Source: Streptomyces sp. NBC_00234 (lineage in GTDB: Bacteria; Actinomycetota; Actinomycetes; Streptomycetales; Streptomycetaceae). Taken from it: a stretch of DNA of 64,000 nt. The stretch lies in contig NZ_CP108101.1 in the NCBI RefSeq assembly GCF_036195325.1, forward strand, positions 3,100,001 through 3,164,000. Direction: 5' to 3'. The notes under the pieces are model-generated. The model had not been told where the DNA came from. It saw only the letters and a list, made by a program, of their open reading frames with translations, and made no database searches. The translations under genes were made by a program, and so were the position numbers. Position 1 is the stretch's first letter. The number at the start of each line of letters is the position of its first letter. Shown here in pieces: positions 62,105 to 64,000 of the stretch.

Positions 62105-64000
62105 TCAGCCCGCCCCGTCGCCGAGGAACAGCCGCCGCACCACACGCTCCGCGGCGCGCCCGTCGTCGTACGGACAGAACCGGTCCCGGAACGCCTTGCG
62201 GAGCAACGCCGTCCGCTCGGAGTCCCACGCGCCGCTCCGCAGCAGGTCGAGCAACTCCTCCTGGGTGGTGGCGATCGCGCCCGGCGTCTCGCCGGGGCGG
62301 CCGGAGAGCAGGTCGAAGTAGGTTCCGCGCGAGGCCCGGTAGGCGTCCCAGTCGGGGGCGTAGGTGATGATCGGGCGGTCCAGGCAGGCGTAGTCGAACA
62401 TCAGTGAGGAGTAGTCCGTGATCAACGCGTCGGCGGCCAGGCAGAGTTCCTCGACGCCGGGGTACCCCGTGACGTCGACGACCCGGCCGTCCCCCGCACC
62501 GGCGAGGCCCGCCGTACGCCCGTAGAAGTAGTGGGCGCGCACCAGCACCACATGGCCGGGGCCCAGTTCGCGGGCGAGGAGTTCCGGGTCGAGGTGGGGC
62601 ACGAAGCCCTTGCGGTAGTCGCGGTGGGTCGGCGCGTACAGCAGCGCCTTCTGGCCGGGGGCGATGCCGAGTCCGGCCCGGATCTCCGCGGCCCGCTCGG
62701 CGGTCGCGCCGAAGAAGACGTCGTTGCGCGGGTAACCCAGATTCAGATGCTCGTACGAGGAGGGGTAGACGCGGTCCCAGATCTCGGTGCTGTGGGGGTT
62801 GGCGGAGAGGCTGTAGTCCCATTGGTCGGTGTGCGCGACGATCTTCTCGAAGCTGATCCCGTTGGTGAGGGCGGGATAGGCGCGCTGGTCGAGGCCCATG
62901 GTCTTCAGCGGGGTCCCGTGGTGCGTCTGGAGGTAGATCTGGCCGGGGCGCTTGGTGAAGCCGCCGGGGAAGCTGGAGTTGTTGACGAGGTACGTGGCGG
63001 TGGCCATGGCCCGCCAGTAGGCGCGGGAGCCCTCGATGACGTACGGGACGCCGGGCGGCACCCGGTCACGATGGCGCGAGGAGACGACCCAGACGCCTCG
63101 GACGTGCGGGGCGAGTTCGAGGGCCTTGGCGTGGATGGCGGCGGGGTTGCAGGCGATTCCGCGGTTCCAGTAGGCCCCGTACACCGCGAGGCCGGGGTCC
63201 AGTGGCCGCAGCAGGTCCGCGCGGTAGGCGGCGCGCATGACGCGGGTGCGGAGCGTCCTGCGGCGCCGCAGGAGGGCGGCGCGGGCGCGGACGCGGGCGG
63301 CGCGGGCTGCGGTCCTGGCGCGATGGGCGGTGTAGGGGCCCGGGAGTCCGGCGGCGCGGAAGAGGGCGGCGCGGTCGCGGGCGGGGACGGCGTCGGGGGT
63401 GTCGAGGAGGGCGCGGAGGTGCGCGGTGCGCGCGGCCCCGGCCCGCGGGTCTCCGCCGGTCCCCGCGAGGAGCTGTTCGTACGCGCCGAGGAGCGCGGGA
63501 AGGTCGTGGCGTTCCCGTGCACCCGGGCCGAGGAGCCGGTGCCGGACGCAGAGCGCGTCGAGGGTGGTGAGGGTGCCCGCGCCGGATGCCAGCAGGTGCG
63601 CGCGCTGGACGGGGAGGACGTCCTCGTAGGGGCCTTCGGTGAAGCGGAGCCCGTGGGTGGTCCAGAACGCGCGCCGGAAGAGCTGGTTGCGTGCGGCGGG
63701 GACGGCGTCGGGGGCGCCCGGCCCGACCTCGCCCCAGCGGTCGACGCGGTCGTGCCCGAGGCGCAGCACGTCGGGGCGGCTCTCCGACAGCGGGCCGGCG
63801 GCCCGCTCCAGGGCCCCGGGAAGCAGCTGGTCGTCGCCGTCGAGGAAGAGGAGGTAGTCACCGCGCGCCTCCTCGGCCCCGGCGTTCCTGGCTCCGCCCG
63901 CCGTGAGGCGCCCTTCGACGGTGCACACCCGCACCCGGGCGTCGCGCTCCCGGTACTCCGCCGCGACGGCGGCGAAGGCGTCCGAGGCTCCGCCAACGAG
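62105..64000 (-). CDS. GT2-TagF-like glycopolymer polymerase, 5' end beyond window
   Basis: At least 631 residues; the frame is open at base 64000 and the visible part starts inside the GT2 domain (G-G-A-R-N-A-G, then F-L-D-G-D-D). The TagF domain fills the C-terminal half: Q-T-H-H-G-T-P-L-K, Y-A-P-T-H-R-D-Y and T-D-Y-S-S-L-M-F-D-Y. Closely similar to the product of 50299-52569, including A-Y-W-N-R-G near the linker, so the two are paralogues at either end of the cluster. Functions as a wall glycopolymer polymerase by inference. Confidence 0.87.
   Translation of the reverse strand, partial: LVGGASDAFAAVAAEYRERDARVRVCTVEGRLTAGGARNAGAEEARGDYLLFLDGDDQLLPGALERAAGPLSESRPDVLRLGHDRVDRWGEVGPGAPDAVPAARNQLFRRAFWTTHGLRFTEGPYEDVLPVQRAHLLASGAGTLTTLDALCVRHRLLGPGARERHDLPALLGAYEQLLAGTGGDPRAGAARTAHLRALLDTPDAVPARDRAALFRAAGLPGPYTAHRARTAARAARVRARAALLRRRRTLRTRVMRAAYRADLLRPLDPGLAVYGAYWNRGIACNPAAIHAKALELAPHVRGVWVVSSRHRDRVPPGVPYVIEGSRAYWRAMATATYLVNNSSFPGGFTKRPGQIYLQTHHGTPLKTMGLDQRAYPALTNGISFEKIVAHTDQWDYSLSANPHSTEIWDRVYPSSYEHLNLGYPRNDVFFGATAERAAEIRAGLGIAPGQKALLYAPTHRDYRKGFVPHLDPELLARELGPGHVVLVRAHYFYGRTAGLAGAGDGRVVDVTGYPGVEELCLAADALITDYSSLMFDYACLDRPIITYAPDWDAYRASRGTYFDLLSGRPGETPGAIATTQEELLDLLRSGAWDSERTALLRKAFRDRFCPYDDGRAAERVVRRLFLGDGAG

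Overview
The window is chromosomal DNA of a Streptomyces. GC content is very high with G/C-rich third codon positions, TTA codons are almost absent, and GTG/TTG starts are frequent. Gene content and order match, from memory and without a search, the conserved core segment of S. coelicolor around SCO2940-SCO2985. I see no prophage, insertion sequence, CRISPR array or secondary-metabolite cluster.

Layout. (a) 1-1301: two minus-strand genes for small helical proteins, one with a WXG motif of the type VII secretion kind, cut by the left edge. (b) 1418-6226: three-gene molybdenum hydroxylase (xanthine dehydrogenase family) operon, FAD subunit then 2Fe-2S subunit then molybdopterin subunit, with two oddities: a roughly 300-residue acidic extension on the 2Fe-2S subunit, and Ala where the catalytic Glu of the large subunit belongs. 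(c) 6521-11292: sugar ABC importer plus GH20 beta-N-acetylhexosaminidase, preceded by a DasR-type operator, so probably chitobiose/GlcNAc uptake. (d) 11536-19204: DUF3039 protein, YqgE, MurA, HU, NAD-type malic enzyme and a HelD-family ATPase. (e) 19317-22723: anti-sigma/ECF sigma pair (RsuA/SigU type), CGNR protein and two acetyltransferases. (f) 22774-25379: nitrate regulator NnaR (HemD-like plus winged helix) and nitrate transporter NarK, with a GlnR box. (g) 25514-29721: mat locus (MatA, MatB and an acyltransferase) for an extracellular aminopolysaccharide. (h) 29867-32162: LysR regulator divergent from an MFS exporter.

(i) 32255-36127: tmRNA (ssrA), SmpB, an S41 peptidase, FtsX and FtsE, an actinobacterial housekeeping block, continued by RF2 (prfB, 37963-39069). 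Between them are a small zinc-ribbon membrane protein and a repeat-rich LAETG cell-wall protein. (j) 39152-46301: Ser/Thr kinases PkaB and PkaA, divergent from a large FHA plus EccC/FtsK-like protein carrying tandem 13-residue repeats and Arg in place of the Walker A Lys. (k) 46537-50142: a second sugar ABC importer, whose binding-protein gene has a TTA (bldA) codon and whose first permease carries a roughly 170-residue extracytoplasmic insertion. (l) 50299-64000: cell-wall glycopolymer (teichoic-acid-like) cluster with four TagF/TagB-type polymerase genes, a GT4 glycosyltransferase and two methyltransferases, running off the right edge.

Together the window is mostly envelope construction (MurA, FtsEX, MatAB, teichoic-acid genes, sortase substrate), amino-sugar and nitrate acquisition, and translation rescue/termination. 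The features most worth a second look are the missing catalytic Glu, the permease insertion, the repeat-rich LAETG protein, the FHA-EccC protein, the bldA codon and an orphan intrinsic terminator that may mark a small RNA. Functions are inferred from motifs and remembered families; no database search was run.
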